From Trochalopteron elliotii (lineage: Eukaryota; Chordata; Aves; Passeriformes; Leiothrichidae), in NCBI GenBank assembly GCA_024734555.1, contig JANPWX010019187.1, forward strand, positions 53,902 to 117,901: a DNA stretch of 64,000 nucleotides. Direction: 5' to 3'. The first letter of the stretch is position 1. Each line of letters opens with the position of its first letter. The notes below the pieces were generated by a model. The model worked only from the letters and a program-made list of their open reading frames with translations. It was not told the DNA's origin and did no database searches. Below are positions 10,360 through 22,067 of this stretch, piece by piece. Position numbers and translations under genes: made by a program.

Positions 10360-11384
10360 TTTTAATTAGTATTATTACCAATTATACTTAAATATTGAAG
10401 GTAATCTTTGTATAATTCTCCACATCCTTATGTATAATCCAAGCACTTAGATGAACAGCAGACAAGTTAATATTAGAAGGCTGACTATCAGGTGTAACAT
10501 TTTATTAAGGATTCCCATTGCTGTATGAGAACATCCAAATAAACATCTCAGCAGTGATATTCTCCATCTTTCTTTACTTGTTCTATTACTTGGTGGATTT
10601 CCTCTGTATCATGATGGACAGTAATTAAAGTTTTTTTACTGGTCTCTCTTGCTTCCCTGAGCAATTGCTTTAAATCTTTGTGTTGTAACAATTTCTTTAC
10701 AAGGGTAAGATTCATTCTGATTGAGGTAGTCTGAATGGTTTGGAATAAGGTATAGTTTGCTTTTATTAGCTCTGAAGAAGTACGGTATTTGACTGGACAA
10801 GAAATGACAAAGAGATTACCTATAGAAGTTTCATTCAAAGAATGCTGTTATACCAGAATTTCAATGATACAATTGGTAACTGCCTGTACAGGAAATTTGA
10901 AACTAAAGGTAATACAGGATCCAATATGCTACAGACATGTCCCAGTAAGGGGTTCAACCAGCATGTAAAATTAAACCAGCATTCATAAGTTTGACACTGT
11001 ACACTATATTGGCATTTCTGGTCATTGCAGTGGTATTTGTCTATAGAAATTCCAGTTGCACCCAACCTAAGTTGGTTTGACTTGCATCCTACCTGTAAAG
11101 GGTCTCCAATTTTTCCTAACATGTTTTTACAAGTGGCTTTACTTAAGATGGTTGCTTGGTTTTGTATAATTAAAACACTTAAATTAGTATTGGGTTTTCC
11201 CATCATTCCAGTTCTTTGTGTACGTGTGGGACCATAAATGTTCCTGAAAATTTCCTATAGTAACTAAGGTTAACACTAGCAATAATATTGATTGAAGATA
11301 ATTATGAAAATTATAAATGCTACCACCTCTTAAGGGCACTTGAGTTTTGCATAAGACAGGCCCCTTTTTCCAAGGATAGTTCAT
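10360..11384 (-). pseudogene. env: Family F Env remnant
   Basis: Starts at an ATG at 11384 with an N-terminal hydrophobic signal (SILLLVLTLVTIG, about residues 32-44). A frameshift near 11195 leads into a Cys-rich SU section (CKNMLGKIGDPLQVGC, CQTYECWFNFTCW). A second frame (10548-10838) carries a glycosylated ectodomain with a helical region (LLQHKDLKQLLREARETSKK). Past a stop, the minus strand encodes a membrane anchor (about 10410-10480, LIVSLLILTCLLFI). The whole is much shorter than a normal Env, so internal loss is likely. No C-X6-CC motif was seen. Confidence 0.6.
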
Positions 11385-11399
11385 GAAGTTACTTTCTTA

Positions 11400-11640
11400 A
11401 TTTTTAGTCCCAGGAGTCCAGAGGGGGTAACTTCCCACTTATCTCGTCCCATACTCTTCTTCAATCATGAATAGTGGATCAGCGGCTCCACTCCTTGAAG
11501 TTTCGCAGCTGTGTGTTGTAAGGAGAACTTGGAAGAGTCCTTTCCAGCACTCCTTTAACAGCTCATCACTTCATTTCAAGTAGACCAAATATCCTGTCTG
11601 GATTGGTGCTTTTTTCTCTGGTCCTAGAAATACATGCCAG
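11400..11640 (-). pseudogene. pol: Family F integrase C-terminal remnant
   Basis: Minus-strand translation gives a GYLVYLK...CWKGLFQVLLTTHS string. This is the SH3-like C-terminal domain found at the end of gamma-like integrase and matches the PGDWVYVKWW...WRGPFQVLL end of element C. Interrupted by two stops. Its place just upstream of the F env supports the call. Confidence 0.55.
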
Positions 11641-12034
11641 GCACAGTTAGGCTGATAAAAAGGGGTACCTTTATATAAGGATCCTTAGGTGCACAATCCA
11701 CCAGGTGGAAAACGCTGAAGACGCACACCCCATGTAATGTGTGTACAATTTTTATACATTTTGTAAATTAGCATATCTGACAAGAGCCCCCAATTAGAAG
11801 TCCAGTCAGTGAAGTAATTCTCCCTAGCTCTAGCACCTTCTAAATCCTCCCCCCCTGGATGAGGACTAGGCCCTGTTGATAAAAATATGTCTTGAAGAGC
11901 TGGTTTCAACCATGGTTTCTAAGGAGAACCAAGATAGCATAGGGGTCCTGGAATTTGTTTTGTCTTTCTGCCTAGAAAAATACTAAAGCTAAGTTACAAT
12001 AAAAGGCCACAAAGCTACAAATATATGTGTAAAG
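11641..12034. other. Unassigned, probably retroviral noncoding sequence
   Basis: A minus-strand 74-codon frame (11685-11909) has no recognisable domain. CCTTTATATAAGG near 11670 could be a promoter of an LTR fragment. No boundaries found. Confidence 0.25.
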
Positions 12035-12481
12035 TGATGCCTTGGAAGGCTGACCTGAAACAGAGACTGGACAGAGCTAGAGAATAAAGTAGGTATTTAT
12101 TGAAAGGCCTTCAGGATCCACCTTGGGCAGGACAAGAGCCTGACCAAGGCTGCACCCAGGGTGGACTAAGAATAGTCACAAAATGGCTGACCGGTCACAT
12201 GGTCTTACATTTTTATAAGTTTTGGTCCATTTGCATATTGGAGTTTAATTGTCCAGTTACAGCTTTGGGTTGCGAGGTCTCATCTTTCTTGTTTTCTCTC
12301 TTCAGTCCACCATTGTTTATGCTGTTAGGCTGAAAGTTGTCCTTGGTTCTCAGCAAGAGAAGGATTTGTTTTGTCTACCTACTCTGTGAAGAGAGCTTAC
12401 TAGCACTTAATATGAGGCTCAGAACTACATCCCTAGGCAGCACAGAATCTGCAAATATGAAAGCTAAAGCTTAAGGCATCA
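12035..12481 (-). mobile_element. 3' LTR of provirus C
   Basis: 447 bp with perfect inverted ends TGATGCC...GGCATCA. AATAAA on the minus strand near the left end. It is preceded (minus sense) by the polypurine tract AAAGGGGGGAAA at 12482-12493. Related copies: R-U5 at 19810 and a solo LTR at 32253. Confidence 0.88.
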
Positions 12482-12818
12482 TTTCCCCCCTTTAGAGGCT
12501 CGACAAGGCCTTTTCCTTGTTGAGTCTCTATCCTAAATATCTACTAATAAGTATCTAACAGTAGTGAACAGCTAACAGTAATGAACATTTAACCTTAGAT
12601 AAATATCTAGCAATAATAAAATAATAAACAGCAGTAATAAACACCTAATAGTAGTATTGTCTTGTACGGTTAGGTATTATGCAAAGAAGGATAATGATTA
12701 TTGTGCACAGTTCTTTAAGTACAGAGGCGAAATCATTTAAAGCATGTTTTCGTCTGCATCAGTCTGTTTTTACAGTTGTTTCAGGAGCAGAAGCTCGCTT
12801 AATTTTGGAGTAGTGAAT

Positions 12819-13880
12819 CTAGGGTCCTTTGCCAGCAATTTTGACTGTGGTGAGAGTGGTCAGCAGAACTTGGAATGGTCCTCTCCACCTGGCTTGTAAA
12901 GGATCATTGTCCCACCACTTAACATAGACCCAGTCTCCTGGTTGGCAGAGATGCGCAGGTGTGTTGAGTCCTATGCGTCTGGATAGCACGATGTAAGTCT
13001 GGAGCTTCTGCAAAGTAGAACCTAAAGCCATGAGATATCTCTGTAAATCAAGTTTCCCCTTCATGTGAATTTCACCTGGAATATGTGGGACCTGATATGG
13101 TCTGCCATACAGTATTTCATAGGGACTGATGTTATCTCTCCACCTTGGTTGTATGCGGATTCTCAGTAAAGCTATAGGCAAGGCCTGAACCCATGTCATA
13201 GAAGTTTCTTGACAAATTTTGCTAATTTGTGTTTTGAGAGTCCCATTCATACGTTTGACTTTGCCACTCGCTTGGGGTCTATAAGGTGTATGCAAATCCC
13301 AAGTAATTCCCAAAATCCACCTAATTTCCCTAACTACTGTTGCAACAAAGTGTGGTCCCCTATCTGATGACATCCCCAAAGGAACCCCGAACCTTGGAAT
13401 TATATGATTGAGCAAAACTTTCACCACTTCCTTGGCTGTATTAGTGCGACAGGGGTAAGCCTCAAGCCATCCACTGAAGGTGTCAACTAACACCAGTATG
13501 TACCGGTATCCTTTGCGTGGTAACTCTGAAAAATCTATTTGCCAGTAATCTCCAGAAAGATCCCCTGCTTTAGTTACTCCTAATACAACTCTTTTCCTTG
13601 TGTCAGGGTTGTTTTTACATCAGATTTCACATTTGCTCACTACTGATTGTATAATGTCAGTCATTCCCTTTCCTATTACTACCTTCCCTTTCCTATTACT
13701 ACCTCTTAGATGTTTCAGAAGGTTTTCCACCCCGAAGTGTGTGTTTTCGTGTTCTCTTTGAGCTAGCTCTCGCAGGATCAGGGATGGGACTACAACCTGA
13801 TTTCCTGGTGTAACAGCCCACTCACTTTCTGTGATCTCAGCTTTAAGAAACTTGATTAGTTTGTGGTCTGCTTGGTCATA
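12819..13880 (-). pseudogene. pol: Integrase of provirus C, catalytic Glu changed to Lys
   Basis: Inserts viral DNA into the host genome in an active element. The zinc-binding N-terminus shows HENTH (H-X3-H) and then KCEI, after which a TGA at 13620-13622 falls inside the C-X2-C pair. The core has WQIDF (first Asp, about 13550) and SSDRGPHF (second Asp). The third residue, 36 positions on in ASGKVKRMN, is Lys where the D,D(35)E family has Glu. The C-terminal domain (GDWVYVKWW, WRGPFQVLL) is intact in a 224-codon frame (12819-13493). Confidence 0.85.
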
Positions 13881-15460
13881 TTTTGAGGTGAACCCCAACA
13901 AATCAATCTCCTTTTGTAGAATTACTACAAGAATACCTTTTTCTGCAATCCCTCTTGCTGCTTTATCAGCAAAGCGGTTACCCAATTCTAGAGTGGTTTT
14001 CCCTTTTTGGTGACCTTTACAATGCGTGATAGCTACTTCTGCAGGTTTTTTAATGCTCTCTAAGATGGCAAGTATTTGTTCAGTGTGTTTGATTTGATTA
14101 CCTTGAGCATCCAGAAGTCCTCTCTCCTTCCAGATGGCTCTATGGGCATGGACAACACTAAATGCATATTTAGAGTCAGCCCATATATTTACCTTTTATC
14201 ATTCACTCAGGTCTAGGGCTCTCGTTAATGCAATCAGTTTGGCTTTCTGGGATGACACATCTGCTGGCAGGGCCTTTGCCTCGATCACCTTACCCTGCAT
14301 GGTTACTGCATAGCCTGTCACTCTTTTGCCATTTTTCATAAAGCTGCCTCCATCTGTAAAAAGCTCCCAATCCGTATTTTCCAGGGGCACATCTTTCAGG
14401 TCAGGTCGACTGGAATATACCTCTTCGATTGTCTGTAAACAGTTATGTTCAGGCTCATTGTCAATTAAGGTGGAGGACAAAAACATGGCAGGGTTAACAA
14501 CAGAGGTTGTTTTCAGGGTAACTGTTGCGGTGCATGATTAAGGTTTTTCAAAGTTGTATATGTATTTTGTTTATTTGTTTGTATTGGTATATCCCTTTCA
14601 ACCCGCCCCATTTCTTATTCCCTGTGGTATCACCCTGGAGGGAGCACCTCGCCAATCACCCTGACAGACCTGAGAGAAATGTTCTCCCATTTGACCAGGT
14701 GCTCAGTACCCACCTTTTCCATTTTTGTGTTAAGCACCCCTGTTCTGAACCACTCCCTTCCTTCCCCCCCATTGGCCCGAAGTTCCCTCCTGCCCAGGCT
14801 GCGCCCTGGATACTTAAGGAGAGAACGAAGGCCCAAAATTTGCTCTAGCACGTGTACTCCACAGGAATAAAACCCCTTCAACCCACGATTAGGGTCCGCT
14901 CTTCCTTCCAAGCCTCAGACCACGCTACAGCCTGAGATTGAAAACCCACAAACTTTCCTTTTATGCTGGTAACTACTGCTGGCCCGTAAGCAGCCCAGAA
15001 ACCAGCACAGGTAACATCATCCTGTTCTAATAACAGTGCTTGATATTTAAGCATTTGGTTACCAGATAGCCATTGTCCCCCCTTTTGTTCCAATACAGCT
15101 GCTATGGCATGGGGTGCATACACTACAGCGTGTCGCCCAAGGGTGAGTTTTCAGGCTTCCTGGATCAAGAGGACTGTGGCTGCCACAGCCTTCAGGCATC
15201 CTGGCCAGCCCTGGGCAACACTGTCTAGCTGTTTGGAAAAGTAGGCCACAGCCCTCTGTTGATTCCCAAGGCGCTGTGCTAATACCCCCAAAGCCAGATT
15301 CAGTCTCTCATATGTAAGAAGTTCAAAAGGCTTAGTTAAGTGCTGGGGCTGACATTAGAGAGTGTTTCAGCTGTTTAAATGCTCCTCTAGTGTTTTCAGT
15401 CTATATGATAATTCCATTTTTGGCTGCTTTTAATGCTTTATATGGATGTTTTACCAGCAG
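13881..15460 (-). pseudogene. pol: RNase H and connection region of provirus C
   Basis: Degrades the RNA strand of the RNA-DNA hybrid in a live virus. ELFTDGGS carries the first catalytic Asp, ADSKYAF another, and GNRFADKAA the last. The Glu expected in the helix after SSQK is Lys here (KAKLIAL). A stop at 14199 breaks the frame. The upstream connection region (LLEQDDV, 14878-15123) is cut by a 487-bp solo LTR at 14523-15009. Confidence 0.78.
14523..15009 (+). mobile_element. Solo LTR in RNase H of provirus C
   Basis: Starts TGTTGCGGTGC and ends AACCAGCACA. An exact 6-bp duplication GGTAAC flanks it (14517-14522 and 15010-15015). AATAAA at 14866-14871 sits after a TATA-like GATACTTAAGG, so it is plus-oriented. 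Gamma-like LTR of a family not otherwise seen in the window. Confidence 0.9.
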
Positions 15461-16330
15461 TTCATAATTGGCTATTTACAAACAGCACCAACCTACCATC
15501 TCTAGGAAAGCTTGCATCTCTCTCACAGTATGGGGCTCTGGGAGTTGGCAGATGGCTTCTTTCTGTTCTTTGCTGAGCTGTTGGTGTCCACGGAAGATCT
15601 CAAGCCCCAAGTCAACTACTGCTTCTTTGGCAATCTGTGCTTTGTCTTTAGAAACTTTGTACTTACTCAGTCCCAAGAAGTTTAATAAACTTACTGTAAG
15701 TCATATGCAATCATCTCTAGTTTTGTTTGCAATCAGGATGTCATCCACATATTGAAGAATAATTCCTTCTGGCTCTTGTCTTCTCCAGTCCTCTAAAATT
15801 CCTTTGCTAGTTGGTTTCCAAATATTGTTGGACTATTCTTGAAACCTTGGGGTAAAACTGTCCAAGTGATATGACTTTTCCTCCCTGTCTTGGGATTTTC
15901 CCACTCAAAAGCAAGGAGCTCCTGGTTGTTTTTATGCACAGGAATGCAGAAAAAGGCATCATTCAGGTCTGCAAGAGTAAACCACCCTAATTTATCTGTC
16001 AGTGTGGTCAAAAGGGTGTAGAGATTGACTACCACTGGGTGTATGTCCTCGGTAATTTTGGTAATTGCTCTTAAATCTTGTACTAATTGATAACTCTTGC
16101 CATCTGCTTTCTTAACTGCTAAAATTGGGGTATTGAATTTGGGCTCACATTGCACTAATAAACCATATTGCAGGAATTTTTCAATTACAGGTGCCAATCC
16201 CTTGCAGTTCTCTAATTTCAAAGGGTATTGTTTTTGCCTTACTGGTGTAGCTCCTGGTTTGAGTGCAATACCCACTGGTTCTGCTCATTTGAATCTTCCT
16301 GGGATATCACTGGCCCACACTATCAGATTT
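15461..16330 (-). pseudogene. pol: Reverse transcriptase of provirus C
   Basis: Fingers and palm read in a 160-codon frame (15793-16275): ILAVKKADGKSYQLVQDLRA, FTLADLNDAFFCIPV and VLPQGFKNSPTIFG, the gammaretroviral-type RT signature. The catalytic LQYVDDIL motif is intact at about 15740-15751 but is separated from the palm by frame breaks and stops between 15680 and 15793. The connection part continues in 15476-15676 (EAICQLPEPHTVREMQAFL). Confidence 0.85.
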
Positions 16331-16479
16331 ACCACATTTCCAACTTCAGCAGGGATTTCATCAATTTTTTTCTGTATAAAAAGTGCAGAAACTTGGACAA
16401 ATTTAGATTCAGGAATTACAATTTGTGCACCTTTCTGTGGGTTTGCCCCACACTCTGAGGGTCCAGCCTGGCAGAAAAG

Positions 16480-16815
16480 TGGCTATAATTAATTTGAGCA
16501 AGACTGCTCCACAAAGATGTTTTGTAAATCAAAAGGTTTAATAAAGAAAAAATAACAAAATAACAACGTTACAGAAAACAAATAAAAAGCCTGAGAAACC
16601 TCACACACCCTGCTACAACATCTCGAAAAGCCTTGAGTTTCTTCGTTCTCTCTCTTTAGTACTTAACAGCTTAGGTGGGCTTTTTGGCCCTTGGCCAAAT
16701 GAGATGAACAAGAGACTTTGAGTTACATTCTCGGAGTCCAATCCACACTTCTGGGCTGGTTCTGAGACAATTACAATGAGAAACCCACAGAATCTTCTAG
16801 CTAAACTTCTTAACA
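16480..16815. mobile_element. LTR-like insertion between PR and RT of provirus C
   Basis: About 335 bp with no pol homology interrupt an otherwise collinear PR-RT. It begins TGGCTATAATT and ends CTTCTTAACA, so TG...CA ends exist on both strands, with ATTAAA on the minus strand near one end. No target duplication was found, so the boundaries are approximate. Confidence 0.5.
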
Positions 16816-16916
16816 TGTCAGAGGTAAACTGAAACTCTTTCCATATTTGGAAATACCTGCTGGGGGTGTGGGAAATGCTTTACTGCACCTTTCCCCTTTT
16901 TAAATTTAATTTCTGC

Positions 16917-17210
16917 TTACAATTTCTTTAGCAAGTCCCTCCCCATCAATGGTTGAGGGGAGTTAGGCATATAAAGGAATTGATGGATTACCCAGTGCTT
17001 CCCCAGCTTAAATTTTAAACGTTGGAAGAAAGGCTGTGTTTCAGTTACCCCGGTAGCCCCAACAACATGTACAGTATCACGACTCAGTTTCCCTTCTAAG
17101 GCATTTAACACAGAATAAGCAGCTCCAGTATCTACCAGAAATTCAATGTCCTCTTTCCCCAGCTCAGCTACAACCAAAGGTTCTGCCGGGGAAGAAACCT
17201 TCAGTTCCTG
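16917..17210 (-). pseudogene. pro: Protease of provirus C
   Basis: Aspartic protease that would cleave Gag and Pol. EFLVDTGAAYSVL holds an intact catalytic Asp, followed by a flap region (VHVVGATGVTETQPF) and the C-terminal GRDLLKKL helix. It is in the same frame as gag, separated only by the TGA at 17211-17213, which is the gammaretroviral layout. The 86-codon frame is uninterrupted. Confidence 0.88.
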
Positions 17211-18044
17211 TCACTCAGAACCTGAGTCACTTGAGTTTTGCACCACTGGAAGTTGAGGAACTGAGGATTTTTCTTTCAGTGCTGGACAGTCCTTCTTCCA
17301 ATGTCCCCACTTCATGCAGTATGCACACTGGTCCTTCTCTGTAGGGGAAGTTTTCTTGGATGACTTTTCTTGAGTTGCTTTCTTACTAGGTTGGGTTTTA
17401 ACCTTTTCAGCTGAACCTCTATCTCGAAACACCTTCCAGGCAACCTCTAGCAGTTTATCTAAGTCTCGAACTCCCTCTGTCTTTTGCAGATTTCTCCTTA
17501 TATCATTTGAAGCTTGACCCATGAACAAAAACACTAGATGTGCTTTGCCATCAGTTGATTCTGGATCTAAATCTGTATATTTGATGGCAGTTTCTCTTAA
17601 CCTGTTTAAAAAATCTGTGGGTGATTCATCATAATTTTGCTTTACTTTGTAAATCTTTGACCAATTTATAGCTTTAGGGACACCATGTTTCAACCCATAT
17701 ACCACAAGGCTTTGATATCGTTTTAACCTCGCCAATTGTTCTGGTGTATTTTCAAGGGGGAATATCTGTGGGACCGTACCTTGAAGTAATCCATTTGCAA
17801 TGCTCGCCTCGACTGAGGTAATGATAGCTTTGCTGACCATTCTTCTCTCAGTAGGGTCAAGTAATGTGTCTAATATAGAGTTCAAATCAGCCCAGTCAGG
17901 GTTTCGAGAGTTAATTGCCTGTTCCACTAGCATTTATACTTTATCTGGGTTCTCTTTATATTTCTCCACAGTAGTTTTCCACTGCTCTAACTCGATAAGG
18001 GAGTATGGAACTTTCATGTACATCAGCCCCTGATTGCTGACAGC
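17211..18044 (-). pseudogene. gag: Gag capsid and nucleocapsid of provirus C
   Basis: Capsid begins around VPYSLIELEQW and includes the major homology region near NYDESPTDFLNRLRE. Nucleocapsid has a single zinc knuckle CAYCMKWGHWKKDC (C-X2-C-X4-H-X4-C), typical of gamma-like Gag. The frame closes in TGA followed by CAG at 17211, just before the protease. A TAA at 17934-17936 and a TGA at 18045 interrupt the capsid frame. Confidence 0.87.
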
Positions 18045-19372
18045 TCATCTCAATGGAGCTTGTAAAACTGGTTCTGGTCTTTTTGCCCTGGTATGTTTGG
18101 CGATTGGGCTAAGTTCTCTGATGGCTCGTCTTGCTATTTTACCTCTTCTCCGCCTGCCTGAGGCAAGAATCTGCTCAATCGCATCCTGCTCCTCGGTATC
18201 CATCCCATCCTTCCCCCCGGAGGTGTCTGACTGTTGTTTCTGTTGTAGCTGTAGCATATAATCTGTTTCACCTAGTCCTGATCACAGGAAGAGCCATACA
18301 GGATTTACAACGGCTCTGGTCTCAGGCTGTGTGCCCTCATGCCTCTATGATGTCATCTGAGGCAGCCCTGGCATTCAGGGTTGCTATGGAAACTCACAGG
18401 CCTGGGAGCAGAGGAAGAACCACTCCTCCCATGGGAGGTTCCCTCTCCGCCCCCTTTATAGAAAGCTTTGCCCCCCGGCTCCTCCTCTAGGGGTGGTGCC
18501 GTGGGCTGCACATGCTGGCTGTCCCCTCCCCCCTCCTCCTTCACCAGCTTAGAGCCTACTAGGGACACTCCCCACCCCACTCCCCCTTTCTCTGGTGCCT
18601 GCGGCACCGGCCTGGCCGGGGGCTGAGACGGGAGAGGGGAGGGGGCTAACCCAACCAGGGGTTGCAGGAGCAGTGGCCAGTCCGCTCCGACCAGGGGCTA
18701 TGGCGGGAGCAGGGGGGCTGGCCTGATCGCCTGATCGGGGACAGTGGTGATGGCTGCCAAAGCCCTTCCCCCCTCGCCTGCTGTGACATGGGCGGTGGCG
18801 GTGCCTGAGAGGCCAGGATCAGGGGTGACGGAGCCAGCACCACCAGAGGCAGGACCAGAGTGGAGGGGCCCCGGGGGGGCCACTGGCAGGACCAGGGTTG
18901 GAGGGGCCCGTCTCGGACTCGGGCTTGGGCCCTCCCTAAGATCAGGGGCTATGAGGTCAAACTCTGCCTCCTCCTTGTTTCTACATTCACTATTCCAGAT
19001 CAACTCATCATTTCTCTTGCTTTTCCCCTGTTTTTTCTTTAAGACCAATATATGCTCCTTTTTCTCTGGCTCTTGGTGACAAGCTAACACCATAAAGAGC
19101 CTTGCATATTCTAGCTCGTGGAAATATGGGTCTTTGCTAATGCGGGAGATTAAACTTGATATTAACTTCTTATCAAGACTCCCAAATTCAGGCCACGTCT
19201 GGTCGTTATCTAGGTCATAAGTCAGCCAGATTTTTTCTGAGAATCTAGTGAGTTTAGATTTAAAGAATAAGGAATCCCCCCCAGTCAAATCAGTCCAGTT
19301 TCTCAAAACTAATGCCAGGGTACTATCTCTTGGGATGTTATTACAATATTCACAAGAAAATGCATACCCCAT
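18045..19372 (-). pseudogene. gag: Gag matrix and Pro-rich region of provirus C
   Basis: Starts at ATG 19372 with MG, the context for N-myristoylation of retroviral matrix. The first 150 codons give a helical matrix-like sequence (LALVLRNWTDL, FFKSKLTRFSEKIW). A Pro/Gly-rich p12-like segment of very high GC follows (about 18600-18900). The frame changes before 18698 and resumes in the capsid frame at 18257, so a frameshift is present. Confidence 0.7.
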
Positions 19373-19937
19373 ACCTCAGCAGTTATGAGTGAGAAAGTAA
19401 TTGGGGGAGAGAGAGAAAGCAAGCAAGGACAGGATTCAAACTCCTGCCTTTCAGAGCCACAGGGCAGGGACTCACTCCCTGCGCCATTGCTGGCTTCACG
19501 CCAACAGTACTGCAATCTAACCCTGTTTTTCAGAGAGAGTCCCCTCACTACTGGCAGAGAGATGGAGAGTAGTCTGCTTGACCTTTGGGCCCTTTCGCTA
19601 ACACTTAACTCAGGTGCTAAACAGAATACCTTCTTATTCAATTACTCACATGCCTCTGTCAGGTCCACGGAAGGTTGGATTCTTGGGCTCTGATACCTCC
19701 TGGGCCTCAGCTGGGGCCCCCTTCTCAGGATGCCAGCAGGAGCTGGGTGTTCCTCTGGTCCAGGGGGCGTTTTCAGATGCCTCACAGTCCCATCTGGGTC
19801 ACCAGAAAGTGATGCCTTGGAAGGCTGACCTGAAACAGAGACTGGACAGAGCTAGAGATTAAAGTAGGTAGTTATTGAAAGGCCTTCAGGATCCAACTTG
19901 GGCAGGACAGGAGCCTGACCAAGCTGCACCCAGGGTG
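19373..19937 (-). other. Leader, primer site and truncated 5' LTR of provirus C
   Basis: 19810-19937 repeats the R-U5 end of the C LTR (TGATGCCTTGGAAGG...). Next to it, on the minus strand, TGGTGACCCAGATGGGAC (about 19788-19805) sits at the primer-binding position and shares its first nine bases with the tRNA-Trp site. That tRNA assignment is tentative. 19373-19787 is leader. Confidence 0.55.
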
Positions 19938-20419
19938 TGTGGGGTTGCAGGATTTTGTTTTAAAAGTTTATTATAAGTTTAGTATAGTTTTACTTACCTG
20001 ATATGGGCCCCTTGTCTTGGAGTTTTCTCTTATGATAAGTTGATAAGGGTTTCTGTGCCTCTCTGGTCTTTGCCCAGAGACTGTTTCCTATTGGTCCTTT
20101 CCCCATGATGATCCCTGCCCATCCTCTCCAATGTATCCCTCTTTCCCTGTCCATCACTGAGTCCTTATCTCCAAGGTCCAGAACCTTCGAAGAGATTTGG
20201 CCTGCAGTTGGCAGATTCCCCCGAGACCCCTCCCCAAATTACCTTTGATTTGTTAGTAGTTAGGTAATTCAGTTGGCATTTGTTGCTTTGCTCTGTTTTA
20301 TTGGTTTATAGTTTGTACCACCCCTTGAACTTGTCCTGGACAAAAACCCCCCTGCAGCCCAGGTCCGGGGTCTCCCCTGAGGCACCGGGCCTGAGGTAAG
20401 GGGTTCCCCTGTGACCCCC
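19938..20419. other. Unassigned sequence between C and A1
   Basis: No coding match. ATTGGT and TTTTATTGG motifs suggest promoter or LTR U3 material, possibly of another subfamily, but no GGCATCA end is present to close the C LTR. Confidence 0.3.
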
Positions 20420-20586
20420 TGTCCTGGTTTAGGGCAAATTTGGGAGGAAATCTCTGAATGGGGTTCCTCTGAAAAGCAAATCCAAACAGCCCCTCCCCCC
20501 AGCAGGTCCAGGGAAAGAACTCCCACAAAGAAGAGTGGAAAAACCCCTATTTATTTAACAAACAAAATGCCCACAAGCATAAAGAA

Positions 20587-20624
<38 letters not shown>

Positions 20625-21097
20625 CAATAAAACCTCTCACTGCTCCGAAGAGAGATGGCAAAACTGAGAGTCCATGCCAGGAGTCTGTTTATCAATCCCA
20701 GTCGCTTCAGTGCTGGAAAATGCCGAGTCCCGGCCCGGTGGGCCACTGGTGCAAGATCCCGGTGCTCCTCTGGGTTTTTCAGTCCAGAGCAGATTTAAAC
20801 AGTCCCAAAGAAAAAAAAAATAAAAAAAAAACAGTCCAGGAAAGCTTCTTTGCCTCAGCTAGCTAGACTAACAAAGGGAAAAAAAACTCTCTCTGGCTGC
20901 CCCCGTGCATCCGATGAAGGAAAAAAAAAAACAACCACACAGTCCCAAGGACGAGAGCAGATTCAGAGGAGTGAGTTTGTTTCTCAAAACAAACTGCGCG
21001 CTTCTTCTTTCCCTGCTCACTCTCAGAACCAGTCTTAAAGGTACAGAACACAGAACAGACGATGTGGGGATACAGGCATCATAGTCACCCTAGGACA
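20420..21097 (-). mobile_element. 3' LTR of A1
   Basis: 678 bp, ends TGTCCTGG and CTAGGACA. It contains an (AAT)n run at about 20590-20620, and AATAAA on the minus strand in the tttatttaacaaac block. Polypurine tract GATAAGGGGTGGAA (minus) abuts it at 21098-21111. Confidence 0.95.
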
Positions 21098-21257
21098 TTC
21101 CACCCCTTATCACCATATCATCAACTTATCAAAACTGATTGAATTTTAACTCTACAAACACACATTATGCATGCATATATCAATATAAAAACAATATACA
21201 GCTATATACAGACAATGGCAGTGACATTCAACAAAAAGTGATATGTACACATGGTTC

Positions 21258-22067
21258 TCATCCAACAATCAGATCTCCCTCAGGTACACATCGTGTTGTT
21301 CCATCTTTCTTCATTACCCACCATGTACAAGCTGGTCCCTGAGCAAAGACAATCCCACGGATGGGTTTGTCTGTACTTGAGGTGGATTTGATGCAAACTG
21401 TCTTCCCTAACAAACCTCTTGCATGTACTACAGGGACTTTATCTCCATCTACTGTATGCAGGAGCTCAGACTGGGCAGGGCCTGCTCTGCTGGTGGAACC
21501 TCGGGTGTTAACTAACCAGGTGGCCTTTGCCAAAAGCTGCTCCCAATTCTTGAAAGATCCCCCACCCAATGCTCTCAAGGTGGTTTTTAACAGTCCATTG
21601 AATCTTTCCACTTTCCCAGCAGCTGGTGCATGGTAGGGGATATGGTACACCCACTCAATGCCATGTTCTTTAGCCCAGGTATTGATAAGGCTATTCTTGA
21701 AATGAGTCCCGTTGTCTGACTCAATCCTCTCAGGGGTACCATGCCTCCAGAGAACCTGCTTTTCAAGGCCTAGAATGGTGTTACGGGCTGTAGCATGAGG
21801 CACAGGGTAGGTCTCCAGCCACCCCGTGGTGGCTTCCACCATTGTGAGCACGGAGCGCTTACCATGACGTGTCTGGGGTAATGTGATATAATCAATCTGC
21901 CAGGCCTCCCCATACTTGTATTTGGACCACCCTCCACCATACCATAGGGGCTTCACCCGCTTGGCCTGCTTGATTGCAGCACACGTCTCACAGTCATGGA
22001 TAACCTGAGAAATACTGTCCAAGGTTAGGTCCACCCCTCGGTCTCGTGCCCACTTATAGGTGGCATC
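21258..22067 (-). pseudogene. pol: Integrase of A1
   Basis: Integrase with HHCC-type N-terminus partly visible (VIHDCETCAAIK), first Asp in WQIDYITLP, second in ESDNGTHF and the Glu 36 residues later in GKVERFNG, so D,D(35)E is complete. A TGA at 22068-22070 separates it from RNase H; at this codon A2 has AGA. The 258-codon frame from 22034 is otherwise open. It ends GDLIVG, close to the 3' LTR. Confidence 0.9.

Larger units (their letters stand above)
12035..19937 (-). mobile_element. Provirus C, gamma-like class I, no intact env
   Basis: Order on the minus strand: truncated 5' LTR (19937-19810), leader, gag, pro, RT, RNase H, IN, polypurine tract, 3' LTR. Only about 340 bp separate IN from the 3' LTR and I see no SU or TM there, so env is deleted or was never captured. 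Two LTR-like insertions interrupt pol. The 5' LTR matches the 3' LTR only in R-U5, so its U3 has been lost or replaced. Numerous stops make it non-coding today. Confidence 0.85.

Noticed and set aside
13255..13270. APOBEC3-type G-to-A hypermutation as cause of the Glu-to-Lys changes
   Set aside because: Only isolated sites are seen, birds are not known to have APOBEC3, and CpG decay accounts for other changes.
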